Part shown: piece by piece, positions 1 through 12,010 of the stretch
Layout of the letters: each line of letters starts with the position of its first letter
How positions within the stretch are numbered: the first letter of the stretch is position 1
Assembly (NCBI RefSeq): GCF_030247185.1
Contig: NC_080572.1
Location: forward strand, 189,381,800 to 189,445,799
From: Malaya genurostris
Taxonomy: Eukaryota > Arthropoda > Insecta > Diptera > Culicidae
DNA length: 64,000 bases
Direction: 5' to 3'
The notes under the pieces: model-generated
The model's input: the letters and a program-made list of their open reading frames with translations, nothing else
What the model was told of the DNA's origin: nothing
Databases searched by the model: none
Position numbers and translations under genes: made by a program

Positions 1-1312
1 TTACTATTGCTGCTTATTCTAATTATGTGCATATAACCTTTGTATAAGTTGTGTCTATGAAAATGACTGTGAATGCTCCACACAAGGGTTTTGAAATATT
101 GCAACCTAGTATGAGAATCATCAAGTTGAATCATCGATTCGATTTTCTGCGATAATTGTCAACTTGCGATTCTCTCTTGGGAAATTCCACACAGCAACGA
201 TCATTATCAGACTGTAATTTTTTTTTTTTGGGCGTGAAATACTCAGAGTATGAAGTGGAGTGAAGAAATGTAGCAAAATTCTCTCACGGTTCATGCATTG
301 AGAGACTCGAGTTCTTGTAGCATCTTCTACCGGCTTGAAAATGTTGTATACAATATAGATAGCAATATAGCAGCTTCTGTCAAATTTTCGGCTATCACCA
401 ACACTGGTTATTTTTTAGTTCAATTAAAAAATTTCCGTTCTATTTTTAGTCCAATAGAAACTAAAAGAATGGTTGTGTACGAGACACGACCGATCTTGGA
501 CACATGAAATTTCTAATGTCGTTTTTGCGTTACTTGAGAAAACTGAAACTGATCCAGGGTAGTTTCATCAAACAAACACTTTTCACGAAACTAAGTTGAG
601 TTAGCACTTAGCAAAGGAGGTGTGAGCAAAACCCGATGTATGAAACAAGTTAAAAACTGACCCGATTTTCAGTTCAACTCCGTTGATACTGGGTTCGAGA
701 GAAGAATTATATACTGTATTTCAGCATTATGAATGCAATTAACATGGTACACACATACAATCTTTCATTAGTCGTGTAAGTGCCCATTTCCACTTTATAT
801 TTGCATTATAAAAGTTCTTAATGTTTTAAGGCATTTATATAGAGTCGCGCTGAATTTATATAAGGTGAACAGTGTTCAGCCGCATTTAAGGTCTGAGGAC
901 AGAGGGCCACGTGTTGAGTTTTAAATCGACCACGCTCAATTCCCTTTGCGCATCGTATTTCTCTTGCACTCTCTCGTGTATGAGCAAACTGTACCGGGTT
1001 GCCAGCATACATTTTATTATTTTGATGAGAAGTTTTATCACATTAATCTATCGTATGGGTTGGACATGACATGGATTCCAATGAACAATGAAAAAATATT
1101 CAACTTTCACAAAGAATGAATGTCTGTGTGTTTGGTAGCCTTGTCGAGCCAATTTTATTTCTCTCTCCTTTTTCAGAATGCTATCAGGAAATCAAAACGA
1201 AAAAAAAATGGTGGATGCATTGAAACTGACTTTGTTTCACAGAAAAATACAAGACTTTATTTTTATCGCGGTAACATATATGTTTTTATGTACTAATCGC
1301 ATCTAAAATAAA
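1..1312. other. non-coding, no gene recognised
   Basis: AT-rich sequence with scattered stops in all frames and a short poly-T run near 219. No RNA gene, transposase or repeat unit was recognised. The short reading frames (298-507, 818-1012) show no known motif. Confidence 0.6.
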
Positions 1313-2040
1313 TTATCTAGACTTTGTCACGGTAGATTTATGATACAAGCCTTCAAAGCCGAGATATTCGATGAACAAGTAGAGGTATGCATTTCCGAGC
1401 GAAGCACCGTTGTCCTTTGGTGTAGTTGTCTCCTTGTCCAGTTTATCACATGGCTTACCGTAGTGAACAGCTTTTTGGCAATATTGACATGTGGCCATCT
1501 GATTGTCATAGGTAACAAGTGATTTGCACGGGATTCTTGTATCCTGACCGAATGTCACATAAGAAGGTATAGGCCTTTTCAAGCGCATGCGTAACAAACG
1601 TACGCCATTTAGAATACCGGGGAAAAAATTCTTCCACTTTTCTTTTTCGATAGAGAGAATCTCTCCGTATTGGGACATAGTTGCGCGAATATATGAATCG
1701 GTGACGCTTGAGGGAAGATCACACACACACGCACTTCTATAGCACTATCTTCCATATATACTGGAATGTTGTACTTAATGTTTTCGTGCTCCGCATAGTG
1801 CACATTGTTATTGTCTTTTGCGAATTGAATTGCATCCAACTCTTTATAAAACTGGATGTAAACAACATTATTTGTCTTATTGCATTGAAGTAAATGCACA
1901 CGTTTAATGTCAAGATGCATTTGCTCCTTAAGCAAACCTTCAAGTTCTCGTATCGAAGGTCGAATTTTGCACTGCCTGAAGTCAACAACAATTGTATTCT
2001 TTCGTGTCGGCGGTAGCTTTTGTTCGTTTGGTTCACTCAT
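1313..2040 (-). pseudogene. LINE ORF1 (gag-like, CCHC zinc knuckle), frameshifted
   Basis: Reading starts at ATG 2040 with MSEPNEQKLPP. The first ~100 residues resemble the RNA-binding part of mosquito LINE ORF1 proteins. The frame breaks at a short CA dinucleotide run near 1727-1737: in one frame the protein reads VRVCVIFP and stops at 1609, in the other it continues from VRVCDLPSS. The second half carries RIPCKSLVTYDNQ followed by CQYCQKAVHYGKPC, a C-x2-C-x4-H-x4-C zinc knuckle at about 1465-1506. A 2-bp slippage in the CA run explains the break. ORF1 proteins bind the element RNA and accompany it to the insertion site. This copy cannot make a full protein and has no ORF2 beside it. Confidence 0.75.
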
Positions 2041-2152
2041 TTCGAGGTCGTTCTATTGTTTACTACACAATACTGGACTTGGTTTCTTTCGTCCCGAACG
2101 TAAGCGGTTTTGTTTTATCGACTGACTTGGATGAGATGTGAAAGCGAACTGT
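1313..2152 (-). mobile_element. non-LTR retrotransposon (LINE), 5' end retained, 3' part missing
   Basis: On the minus strand the element starts at 2152 with CAGTTCGCTTTCACATC, a CAGT start like the internal promoters of I- and jockey-type LINEs. It runs through about 110 bp of 5' UTR into ORF1 (start 2040). The 5' boundary is defined by a second copy at 15305-15517, which matches up to exactly the same base and then diverges. No reverse transcriptase follows; similarity is lost after ORF1. LINE copies are usually 5'-truncated, so two copies with the 5' end and no 3' end are unusual. Clade not assigned. Confidence 0.75.
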
Positions 2153-3299
2153 AGCGCGTTTAGATTTGTATATTTTAATCGACACGCGGGCCCGTATAGT
2201 GAAAAGTAAGACATTTTTAATTCCAAAAAATACACAAATTTATCATCAATCGACATTACCACCATTTGTAACGGAATAATTTTTTTTCACAAAATTTCTA
2301 TAGTTCTAGTTTTGCTTTCGAGAAACGGATACTTTTGGCAAAGATGTTTGTTTAGTGTGTTCTTTTTTTTTTTGAGGGGACATTTTTATTTTGTTTCAAA
2401 TTAACGAATGTTAGTAAAACTTTTCTGACGCGCTCTGAACAATGAAGAACAATAAAAAGACCATGGTGAAAAATATAGAAAAGGCTAATCTGTTAGACAT
2501 TTTCATTCGTCCTGTTGTCATGAACAACTCGCTGTTTGCCTGTATTTATAGTTGCTACATGTTGACACTGTGATGATATGACAAGCATTTGTTAGCGATC
2601 GCTAATATGAACACCGAAACGTACCAGAAAAATTGTGTATAGAAATAATTCTGTGGATGAATTATTTTGGAATAATTTGGCATTCTGCTACTATACATGT
2701 GACAACTTGAAGTGCATGTAACGTTACGGAAGAAGGATAGAGAAGCAAATGAGATGAAGAAATTTTTAAAAGACAGGAAGATCGGGCGTAAAATCATTGT
2801 TGGAACGGTTGGCCAAGATCTTATGAAAAAGTTCAAATAGAAGTTGTAAGAACTCAACTCAACCTAAGAAAAAGTTAATATGCGGCCTTCATAAATGTTG
2901 TATCCAATGTGTAGCAGATTAGACGTGAAACGTAATTGGATTGATTCTTGAAAAACATGTGATTAGCAATAAATTGATTCTTGTTCATATTCTAGACTGT
3001 CAATAAAAATGACCATACCTGGATATTTCGACTTAAGGAAAAAGCGCTTAAAAATCAAAATCTAATAAGATGATATGCGTCCTTGATCCGAAGTTTGTTG
3101 AATAATAGCTAATTAGAGAGTGGTCAACAACCGTCTACCATGCGTATTGTTTGAAACGGAAATTGTTCCATTGCCAACACTGTGAACATGAAAACAATAA
3201 CAGTTGTCATTTTGAAAGAACAACTTTGCTAGAATTTCAGACTAAAAACGATCTGCATCCCATCTCAAAAAGCGCTATCAAAACAAACCGAAACTGAGC
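2153..3299. other. non-coding, no gene recognised
   Basis: AT-rich DNA with homopolymer runs (poly-T near 2281 and 2366). No recognisable protein motif, tRNA-like sequence or long repeat. The minus-strand frame 2555-2857 has no family resemblance and is probably chance. Confidence 0.55.
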
Positions 3300-3669
3300 T
3301 GACATCACATTTTACTGACGGCGGTTGTTCGCCCAAAGGGCGACGGATGCACCCGGTAGACGATTCCGTGCATTCTCAGCCATCATCGTTGATGCCAAAA
3401 ATTTTCACTGTCACTGTCAAGTCGGTAGCAAAACTATTTTCGAGCTCGTCTAGTGCGGATGCATGATTTCCTCGGAACTGCCATGAACTTCGGTAGGATT
3501 AGTTAATTTTCATTACCATCACCGTCGGAACGCAAAATTGTTGGTTCGATGAGAGGTTGGTAAAATTATGAAAAACGGTGAACGGTGGTTTTACAAAGCA
3601 GAAAAGATCTTCTTATCAAAGAAACAATCAAGTCACAGCTAGCAACAATTGTCACATTCCCTCGCTTTA

Positions 3670-3702
<33 letters not shown>

Positions 3703-4330
3703 GGATAGAGAGCAGAATGCAATCCATCGTCCAGTAGTTCGGTGTTTCGGTTCGGGGAGAGTAGAACTGGGACGAGTGGTCGGTTTTGCAATAACTTTAA
3801 ATCAACAATAATCAAGCGCATCTCGTTCCGTCTGCCCACCCGCGAGCATTCATCCAGCCAACGTCGCCGCCGTCGTGCAAAAGTAAATAGCATCAGTAGC
3901 CACTAACCGGCTCAACCGAGTTCGACCGCCACCAGCCAGCGATCCTCATCGATAGGGAAATAGTTAGTAAGTGAGCGGGCGAGCGAGCGAATCGTAGTGT
4001 TGCGAGTGTGTGTATGTGTGTGTCGTTCGGTCGGTCATTCAGCCTATAATTAGGTGCAAGGTTAAAGTCACCGTTTACGCGGCAGTAGTTAGTGCATGCG
4101 GATTCACTCACTACCAGCTCGATAGCTAGCCACGAAAACAATCAACGGCAAAAAATAGTGTTTCGAGTGGCGTTCGTTTTCTGCCTTTTCATAGCCGACC
4201 GTCACAACCAACTGCAGTGCTCTCTTGACAGATTTCAGTAAACTGTCTTCGGAAAATTGCATTGAGTAGGCGTTGAAAAAGAACAATCTTTCTTTTATAG
4301 CAAGTGAGAAGATCATCTTTTTGGCGATTT
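3300..4330 (+). promoter_or_regulatory. GC-richer island, candidate promoter / 5' UTR exon
   Basis: The base composition rises sharply against the AT-rich surroundings. The island holds CG-rich stretches (gcgggcgagcgagcgaat near 3976), a GT microsatellite-like run near 4006-4024, a CT run and several TCAGT-like initiator motifs, as is typical for mosquito 5' UTR/promoter regions. There is no long reading frame with a recognisable product. Direction is guessed from CAGT-type initiators on the plus strand. Function is inferred from composition only. Confidence 0.35.
3670..3702. repeat. (CT)n microsatellite
   Basis: About 33 bp of CT dinucleotides with one TT interruption, inside the 3.3-4.3 kb island. 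Pyrimidine tracts of this kind are GAGA-factor-type sites on the other strand in Diptera; that role is inference. Confidence 0.9.
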
Positions 4331-4494
4331 TGCTGTTCCGTCACTCAACTGAATGTTGAATTGATGATGTTTGGAATGTAAAGTTGGTAAAATTTTTTTT
4401 GAGCACAATTTTTCTAATTTCTCCAACACTTAAGCAATACGCATCATTGCAAAGGGAGTTTAAATTCCCTTCTCGTGATTATTTATTTTATACT

Positions 4495-4552
4495 GTACTA
4501 TAGAACAACGTTTCGGAGCATCATTGCCTTCATCTTCAGGGGCACTGGATAG
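4495..4552 (-). repeat. dispersed motif with CCGAAACGTTG core
   Basis: The minus strand reads CTGAAGATGAAGGCAATG then CTCCGAAACGTTGTTC. This 'GAAGATGAAGG…CGAAACG' arrangement is a recurrent short dispersed motif in animal genomes, often at transposon ends. A related GCCCGACGTTTCGA motif sits in the hairpin at 60.1 kb. The parent element cannot be assigned. Confidence 0.4.
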
Positions 4553-4559
4553 TAAGAAA

Positions 4560-5261
4560 TGTACATTTTAATAATAACAACGACAAATTCCATTCCGGTT
4601 TCCAATATAAATAAAATATTATCTTTAAATAAAATTTGGAAGAATATTTTCCCACGTTCAGTTTGGTTACGATGAGTATCTACCTGATTGAAACGTCGTC
4701 TAGCAAGCAAAATGCAGTCTATAACGTCAGTTCAATGTTCCAGTTCAAGATCTAGTGCTGAATTACTGTACAAAATATCTGCACCTTTTCAAGAAGCAAA
4801 CATGAGTTTGTTGAATGAGTTAAGTGTTAGAAAATGAATATAAGAAATTGGAATCTGTGAACCGCTTGAGTGGTTACTTTCGTTTGCGTCGGAACTGGTA
4901 GATTCGGAATTCAAAGATCATTTCCAGTGTCTGCAAGACCCGCGCATGGATCGTATGAGTAATTGGGAAGAATGTTTGTCCGATAATTTTTATTTTGCTA
5001 GAGTTCGTATGTACGACTGTGCACTTCACTTGAGTCTTGAGAGAAGGGCATTTGTTAGCACAAGTAGTGTTGCTAATATTTGATAAGTAAATTGTATTGC
5101 TGTAAATACCGTCAGGAGTTCCCCTACACACTCAGAGCTTTAGTTTTGCTTACTTATACCTTCAAAGAAAAAACGCGACAAGAGATTCTCTGCTTAGGAT
5201 TTATGCTTGAATTTCCTAAATCTTCTCAAATTTCAGATGTACCTTGACTTTAATATTTCAC
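4560..5261. other. non-coding, no gene recognised
   Basis: Ordinary AT-rich DNA. No motif, hairpin or repeat partner recognised in the window. Confidence 0.5.
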
Positions 5262-5472
5262 CAAAAGCAAAGTCTTGGCATTACATTCCTTTGGTGGAAT
5301 TTGGCCTTTCTGTTTCAACAGAATTCGCAGCCGATTCTTAGTGTACAGAATCATTGCATGGCTAGTACTATGGATCCTACTGACACTAAGAATCCTTCCA
5401 GGTCGGGGCTCGAACATACGACAAGTGGCTTGTAAGACCAGCATCCTATGCATTGAACCGCCAACCCGGGAA
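5262..5472 (-). mobile_element. tRNA-derived SINE
   Basis: On the minus strand the head reads GGGTTGGCGGTTCAATGCAT (box A-like) and, about 45 bp later, TATGTTCGAGCCCCGACC (box B, GTTCGANNCC). A non-tRNA body follows that ends ATGCCAAGACTTTGCTTT. The two RNA polymerase III promoter boxes at normal tRNA spacing plus an unrelated body define a SINE. A short relic resembling the body (TTGCATGATTAGTGTTATGATCC, interrupted) occurs near 55765-55815. I believe this body is abundant in Aedes-type genomes, but the family name is not certain. Confidence 0.75.
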
Positions 5473-5699
5473 TTTCACCAATGAAGGTGATTTTAATGCT
5501 GACAGAATTAACAGCAAAACACTTTTTTTCATAATGTGGTACCAATTTTATCTCAAAAACCGGTTTGATTTTATAATAATAATTACAAATATAAATGGGT
5601 TCGTGCAATTTTTTTTCGTAGTTCGAGTATTTAATATCAAAATATGATGACAAATTCAATGTTAGAAGTATTTCCCATGTTTCTAACGGCTGTTCAATC

Positions 5700-5994
5700 G
5701 TGTCTATCGGTGTATTCTGGCCGTTTTTCTAGCAATCCTTGGCTCAAGTGCATTTATTCTCATCGATGGATCTTCCCCGTGATCCTTTCAGTCGACGTTT
5801 TGGATTATCGTAATGGACCCACTTTTGATTGCCAGTAACAATTCGATTCAAAAGAACCTTTTTAGTGCCATTGGAGCAGATATTCGCTATTGATCGAAAT
5901 CCTTTGACTGCAGTTCATGTGGCACCCGATTGCCTACCTTTCGGAACATTCCCGTTGTTTTTAAAAGTTGGTAAATGGTTGACTGAGTAGCTCC
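5700..5994 (-). pseudogene. mariner transposase, N-terminal half relic
   Basis: The minus-strand translation from 5994 gives GATQSTIYQLLK, then GMFRKVGNRVPHELQ, matching the mariner helix-turn-helix and the 'VGxWVPHEL' linker. After an in-frame stop and a frameshift it reads LLNRIVTGNQKWVHYDNPKR, matching the mariner block 'HRIVTGDEKWIHYDNPKR'. The first catalytic Asp of 'GDEKW' is Asn here and the following Glu is Gln (codons near 5819-5836). Similarity fades below about 5760. It cannot be the upstream half of the relic at 8.06 kb, because the order on the minus strand is reversed, so it is a separate insertion. Confidence 0.75.
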
Positions 5995-6439
5995 AAGTAA
6001 TAGTTAAAACAATAGTGTATATATTTTCTGGAAGACTATCTTGGTCAAAATCGGTTCAGCTATCTCCGAGAAACACGCCTCTTAATTTTGTACACACATA
6101 CATGCACAATTAAAAATCGCATAACCTTGAAAATTCGGATAAAAATGATGCAAAACAAAAAAAATTGTTGTTGCTAGATGACTTAAAATGCATGAAACAT
6201 TGAGATGGCATAAAACAATTGCATTTCTTTGAAAATTCGGATAAAAAAGTCGCATAGCAAAAAAAACGCATGTAAAGAGACTTGAGTGTTCTAAACTCAG
6301 TGCTTGAGAGGAAAAAAATAGAGCGAGATGCCTAGTGTTTGATAAACAGAGAAGATGTTTGGATGTATGGTAAGGATGTAGACCATGTTCAATGTACGCT
6401 TTATCATGCCTAGTCGTGTTTTAGAGCTGTGTTTATTAC
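5995..6439. other. non-coding with a fragment of the mosquito dispersed module
   Basis: 6045-6110 reads ATCGGTTCAGCTATCTCCGAGAAACAC followed by acacacatacatgcac, matching the 3' part of the modules at 12975, 19960 and 23410. The remainder (two similar CGCATAACCTTGAAAATTCGG-type stretches near 6117 and 6228) is low complexity. Confidence 0.45.
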
Positions 6440-6512
6440 AAGGTAGCGCGTATGCACGGAATACATAAGAACGCCGGTTCGAGTCCTTTCTCTGAGCGTA
6501 TCTTGTTTCAAA
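6440..6512 (+). repeat. tRNA-like relic (SINE head or tRNA pseudogene)
   Basis: CAAGGTAGCGCGTATGCAC supplies a box A-like end and CCGGTTCGAGTCC (about 6474-6487) a perfect box B. The intervening length is shorter than in a functional tRNA and the acceptor arms do not pair, so it is not a working tRNA. Confidence 0.45.
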
Positions 6513-7089
6513 AAAAATATCTTTTCTGTAAATTTTTCATTCATTTGGCTTCTCCAATATATGTTTCCACTCAGTCATTGAAAAAACTAAGTTTATAGGG
6601 ATTTGCGAAACTTCATATTTATAGTCAATAGTGAATCTACAGCTTCGGGGCAATTAATTTTTCTACAATAATTCATTTCATTCGATTTAAACTCTAGTAA
6701 TTTTAAAACGACACAGCTTTACATGTTTTTGAATATAAATTCGGGTGAAATATGATACTCCTTTTATGTGCATTTTAAAAAATTGTAAAATTACCAGATT
6801 TTTTCGATCTGTGTAGGAATGGACAATTTTTTACCAGAAGAATTCTCTATTTTCTATTTCGTCTACAAGATAACAGTTTTTCTGATTTCTTACCGTATGA
6901 TTATTCTTTATCATTCAGGTATCTATTTCAAAGCTTTAGGTAATATTAAAATAAGTTACTAAGTCGATATAACGTCATTATCAGTCAAATTAAGAAAAAA
7001 AATTAACGTTTTACAAATTCGTTTTTTTTTAAATTGTGAAACTTTGTCAAAGCACACACTTCGGAAAAACCCTGTTAATTTACGTCTTT
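6513..7089. other. non-coding, no gene recognised
   Basis: AT-rich DNA with homopolymer A/T runs; nothing recognised. Confidence 0.5.
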
Positions 7090-7408
7090 TTAGATGCACA
7101 TAAATGGAACATCGCAGTTCAAGCAAATTTACATGAAAGAACATTTAATATTGTGTCTAAAATTCCAAGGCGTGAAATTGATTGAAATAAAAAAAATGAA
7201 TACTGATAGCGACCGCCGCGACTTGAACCGAGAAACATTGGATCGCAAAGTACGTCTGTTAATCGACTGAGCCGCAGAAGCACACATCTGATTGGCTGGT
7301 AAAAGGTGCATTTAAATGCATACAGTCTTACCCGCTAGCCGAAACCAGTAAAATTCAAGCTAGTCTAACATTAAGTCAATTCAACTGGAATTTTCCGTCA
7401 TTATGAGG
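7090..7408 (-). mobile_element. composite SINE-like repeat, copy 1
   Basis: One of three related copies (others 14586-14902 plus strand, 27182-27540 minus strand). On the minus strand an unrelated 5' part (ending AACCAGTAAAATTCAAGC-like sequence reversed) precedes a tRNA-like centre with TCTCGGTTCAAGTCGCGG as box B (about 7209-7300). A 3' tail containing ATTAAATGTTCTTTCATG follows, ending CCATTTATGTGCATCTAAAA. The tRNA-like promoter therefore lies inside the element rather than at its 5' end. Confidence 0.65.
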
Positions 7409-8054
7409 GAAGTCACCTATAAAATTCAATTTTTTTTGTGTGTACTACCTAGAGGAATATTAGACTGTTTATTACATTGTATAATCTTGTGAAACTTGTT
7501 TGGAGACATCTAAGCTATTAAAAATCGGTGAAAGTCTATACAGACTTTTGACCGTCTAATATCAAGTTTCGGTCCGCTGTGCGTCTGTCTGTTGAAATTA
7601 TTTGCATATATCTATATATGCATATAGCTTGAAATTTTGCAAATATCTTTAAATCATTTAAGATGAAACTGGTTTATTTTTATGTTTCGAAGTCATTTAG
7701 CTTTTGGTCCAAAAAAAAAGTTCGATTCTATGTGCTGGATTGGGAATCGAACCTATGCACAGTGATGCCAAGGTGGCAGAAATCCAAAAAATAAATTTAT
7801 TTTTTCCTGCACTGTATTAATTTTTTTGAATTCGACAATAAAAATCACAGATACAAGGGCTTTTGTAACTGAAGTCGGTGTCAGTAAAATTTAAATAAAC
7901 GGCTTTATAATAAGTGAAATCAGAATATTTATAACATACATAACATAAAACACCTATAAAAATGTCGTTATATGAATCTATTTATTATATATCAGGCGTT
8001 GGAATAAATTATTAAAGTTTCATGATTTTTAGTGAGAGTATCATTGCAGTACCG
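7409..8054. other. non-coding, no gene recognised
   Basis: AT-rich DNA. GGGAATCGAACC at 7741-7752 is a reversed box B-like sequence, but no matching box A was found. Confidence 0.5.
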
Positions 8055-8545
8055 TATTTCAAAGCATAGTCCATCGTTTTTCAAAGTATAGTCCATCGTT
8101 ATATACCACCACTAAGACTCGGATACCACGTTTGAAAAATTCCTTTTCCTCAGATTCGACAAACGAATCGATCCAATTTTGGGTGGTGTCGTAGTTTTTG
8201 ACACTGACCTGACAAGTTATGCGCCATGGATTGGAGCAAATGGCAACCGTATGGAACAATGTCTGATAAAAAATGGCGGCTGGGGCAGAACTTTTCATTG
8301 CAGCGATTATAAAAAAAAGCTTTTACAACTTTCGAAGCATGCAGTCTTGCATTGTCAGAAGAAAAAATACTATGCCAGGAAGATTTTCGTATTGCGCCCG
8401 CTTTTCATGCAATGCTCTGTCCAAATGCATTTGAGTAGCTCATAATAAATAGCGCCCAGTTGATCCTACCACATGCACTTTTTCTGTTCTCCGGAACTTT
8501 CTTGTGGTTCATGTAAAAATTCCCAAATTCGAACCACTAAAACCA
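8055..8545 (-). pseudogene. mariner (DD34D-type) transposase, C-terminal half relic
   Basis: Reading the minus strand downwards from about 8500, blocks of mariner transposase appear in order but in changing frames: KKCMW-stop-DQLGAIYYELLK, then HLDRALHEKRAQYENLPG, then SDNARLHASKVVKAFF (the 'HDNARPH' block with the second catalytic Asp kept). LSDIVPYGCHLLQSMAHNLS follows, corresponding to 'SPDIAPSDYHLFRSMAHGL' with the third Asp replaced, then NYDTTQNWIDSFVESE and FFKRGIRVL. At the 3' end a roughly 21-bp stretch (GATGGACTATACTTTGAAAA) is tandemly duplicated with one change. At least three frameshifts and a stop make it dead. Confidence 0.85.
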
Positions 8546-9929
8546 CTTTATGCATGTTTGCTCAGCGTCATTTTTTTCTTCATTTTTCATTTTACATAAT
8601 TTAATAAGATAGTGTAACATAATAAAAATCTACTATTATTAGTAAAGCGTTAGTATTTAACCAAATTTTATTTTGTACTTGTGTTTGTGTTCTTTCATAA
8701 AGTCGAAAAACTTAAAAAATGCAAAATGCAGAGCATTTTCCAAAAATTTGCATTTTTGTTAAAAACAAAAAAAAAACACTTTTTCGATTTTTACTCTCCC
8801 ATCTTCAATCATAGTGCAATAAACTACATCAGTTGTATGTTATAACATATCAGAAAATAAAAATATTAAGATAAGCCCTTCTGAAGAAAATTGATATTTT
8901 CAAGATATAAGGAAAAGGCAATTTTCCACACAGGTTTAATCATTATTTGAAACTTTAGTTAAAGCTCCTAATCAATCACGAAATAAATAAAAACACACAA
9001 GTTAACTTATTAAAAAAAGTCGTCATTTTCCAGTCCATAGCGAACGGTGCATCATGTCACTTTTAGGTGCATCGAATATTTTTTCATACGTTATCAAGAT
9101 ATTCAAAGACCTCAAATTATTAATAAAAAATCATCCAGCTGACGTTTATCGATGTATTTATGGTTTTTTCCAACTTTTTTATGGAGAGGCATCATTGTTC
9201 TATGGTGGGCTGTGTTTCTTCATTTTGAAAATTCACTCAAGTTGAAATTTTTATTGAAATAAAGATAGCACATATGTTACAAATAAAATTATTACAAGGG
9301 ATAATATGGAGAAGCTTTTCTGATATTTTTTTCGGTTAATTTTGCATTGAATATTTTTCTCAGTGCATGATTTGTTTAGTATTCCAAATAATTTTTCGAC
9401 TTTAAGCACTGACAAACCGAAGGCGAAACCCATAGAAAACATTTACGACAACTGTTTCTTTGAAGGCATTTATGTACAAGTTACATCGTTTTGGAAAAAC
9501 TTAATGCAAAAATTGTATCCACCTTTTTAAAAAAACAGTCGGAAGTGGATTCGGTCACTCTATCCGTGCAAAATTAATGGTAACTGTGTTTGTACAAATT
9601 TCATCCAAGTCGGAGTAAATCATTTTTGATTTTACCCCTTTTTCAGTTGTTCATTTCTAGAATTGTTCACCTAAAAAAAATTTACATTTGAAATAAATAT
9701 TTTAAAGTTGTATACCATCAACAAATATGTTTCAATGATGTCCATTCGCTGCAAGTTGTATAACAATTCACAAATACTGCAAAATATCGAAACTGCAAAA
9801 ATACTGTTCCTCAAGGAAAAATCATGGTAAAAGCAGTTCAGTGATTTGAGGCACAAAGCACTAAGAAAGAATCCAACCCACCATTTGCGCAGTTTCTAAA
9901 ACTATCGAAAGGCCAACTGAAAAACTACC
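8546..9929. other. non-coding, no gene recognised
   Basis: AT-rich DNA, many poly-A/T runs. Small reading frames (9054-9245, 9251-9442, 9671-9856) are low complexity and match no family I know. Confidence 0.5.
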
Positions 9930-12010
9930 ATTGATGTGACCATATATCCCCGTCCTACCGCTCCTGGACAACCGTGTCACCAAAAGTTACATCACAATGA
10001 GGGTGGCTTCTTGATGCACACACAGCGTTCGATGCGACGCGATGCACCCGAATCAATACACAACACATACAGACACAAACGGGCACACGGTTTGTCGCCA
10101 CAAAATAGTCGAAGGCTACTAAGATTTGCCACCGGCTAGTTGAACTTATTTCAACACGACAATTCCGCAATTTAACTGACTACCTACGCCATCAGATTAG
10201 AAACGCTAGTGTTTTTGGATGACTGTGAGTATGGGTGTGTATGTGTTTGTGTGTGCGCGCCAATCCAATGGAGACGCTAGGTCAATTGTAGTGCTCCAGT
10301 CCGTCCGTCGTTGCGGTTACTTATTGCGACTCGATTTTTTCCCATCCCACTTCGGTGCAGCAGTCAGTTTCGGTTGCAGATTGCATATCGTTCTTGTTCG
10401 TTTACACTCACTAACACTGCTCACTACTCTTCCCGGTTTGCTCACCCGTCGCTTACACAGTGGATATGCGCGTGAAAATAGTTTTCCACTGTCAGCCAAG
10501 CCAAGTGCAGTAGAAACGTGCCCGCGTGTGTGTGTCGGTGTCGGTGTGCGTGGGTGCACTTCGACGGGTGGGTGGGAAGACGACGATATTACCGACTGCT
10601 CCAGTAACCTTGAAAATGCGATGCAGTGCGCGAAGTCCGGTCGGTTGGAGTTTTTAGAAAAAAAAAACTATATCTATATCGAAAGCAGCTACAAACTATT
10701 TCTCTATGTTGGAACTTACTTTTCAAATTTGTTTTTTTTTTCGACACTTGAGGAACAAAAGAAAAGAGGATGCTAGACGACACTACTCTCACTCTCGATC
10801 GTATCCGGTTCTGTTTGGATTCCCGGGGGAAATTTGTTCCTCTGATTTCACCGCACTCGTATGAACTTTCACTGCAATTAATTACAACCGGCCTAAAAAT
10901 AGTTTGAATTCGAAAGTGTCCCGCTGAGTGCACCGTTTTGATTTTCAACCCCTATCTATTATTAAACCTATAAATGGTTCATTGAGAATTTTCTGTTCAC
11001 TGCTTAGCGCAATGCGCTACGGCGGTCGGCGACGGAGGAGGATCTTCTTTGTGCGGACAGCTCCATTCGGTGTGGGAGGGTGTGTTCTCTCGGTTGGTGT
11101 TTTTTCCCTCAGAAACAGGCTCAGGCGCAATCACGAATCACGGGTTCATTCTTTCACGGTCGCGGTCTCCCTCAGAACTGAACAGGAACTCGCTCTCGAT
11201 GCGCTACTCGAGGCCCTTGCGGGTTCAATTCAGAGCAAAATAGGAAAATATTACACAATTTTTCACGACCACCACTAGAGATCGCACGGTAGTACTAACT
11301 ATTCCTGTACTATTATTCAGACGGTGGACGGACGCCACCGCGTTCGGATGTGGTAGTTTTTTTTCCGACGCGATGACCGCCGCAATGGCGTGGCCGGCGG
11401 GAACTTCGGCTTTTGAGTCGTTGTCTGCGCGTGCCATCTGTCTACTTCCTACTTTGGCTAGCATCCCCACAAAACCCACCCGCACTGAACGCAACGGCAT
11501 CGATAAGAAGAACAGAGATACAGCGCGAGGAAGAATGTAAAGAATACTGTGAGAGAGGGAGGGAGAGAAACAGAACGAGGAGGCGACAAGTCGCTTCCTC
11601 TTCCCTCACTCCACACTGCACAGTGGATTGTGTGTGACATACTGAGCACTGCCGTAAACTGCATATGCAACCAGTTTATGTGTTTTGTCTTTTCCACCCT
11701 ACCCCCTTTTTCGAACATCCCCAACTGAGAAACGGTGCGCTAAGTTTTCCCAATGTCAGCAGCTGAACAGGACAGGAGGGCACTGTGGTTCTGAGGGTGG
11801 TTGTCGGTGTGCACTAGTCAGCCGGATGCAATTTCACTTTTGTTCACTCGAAAGTGTAGACGACTGACAACGACTAGCAACCAGTGCCTAGTGCAAGTTA
11901 GCTAACTACTAAAAGTGGGAATTCACTATTCCAGAAGTCTAGTTAGCAGGAGAGCCGTCGCAGTTTTGCCCAGCCTGGCTGGATTTGACTGTGAGTATAC
12001 AGCGGCTGGT
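9930..12010. promoter_or_regulatory. 2-kb GC-richer island, candidate promoter and non-coding 5' exons
   Basis: Markedly GC-richer than both sides, with CpG-rich stretches (10310-10620, 11010-11420) and GT-rich runs such as TGTGTGTGTCGGTGTCGGTG near 10527. Two splice-donor-like sites share the context GACT|GTGAGTAT: at 10225 and at 11991, the latter after a CAGT-rich stretch (11810-11990) that looks like a 5' UTR exon. The reading frames here (10219-10776, 10589-10948, 10928-11278) have Cys/Arg/Ser-rich translations with no domain, and overlapping open frames on both strands point to composition rather than coding. Which strand is transcribed is unknown. Confidence 0.4.

Noticed and set aside
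7725..7775. tRNA gene on the minus strand
   Set aside because: Only a box B-like GGTTCGATTCCC is present; no box A or cloverleaf.
5700..8545. One mariner element split by an insertion
   Set aside because: On the minus strand the N-terminal half lies downstream of the C-terminal half, so they cannot come from one element without rearrangement.
10219..10776. 185-codon plus-strand frame as a gene
   Set aside because: GC-rich DNA keeps both strands open here; the translation is Cys/Arg/Val-rich with no domain and ends in low complexity.
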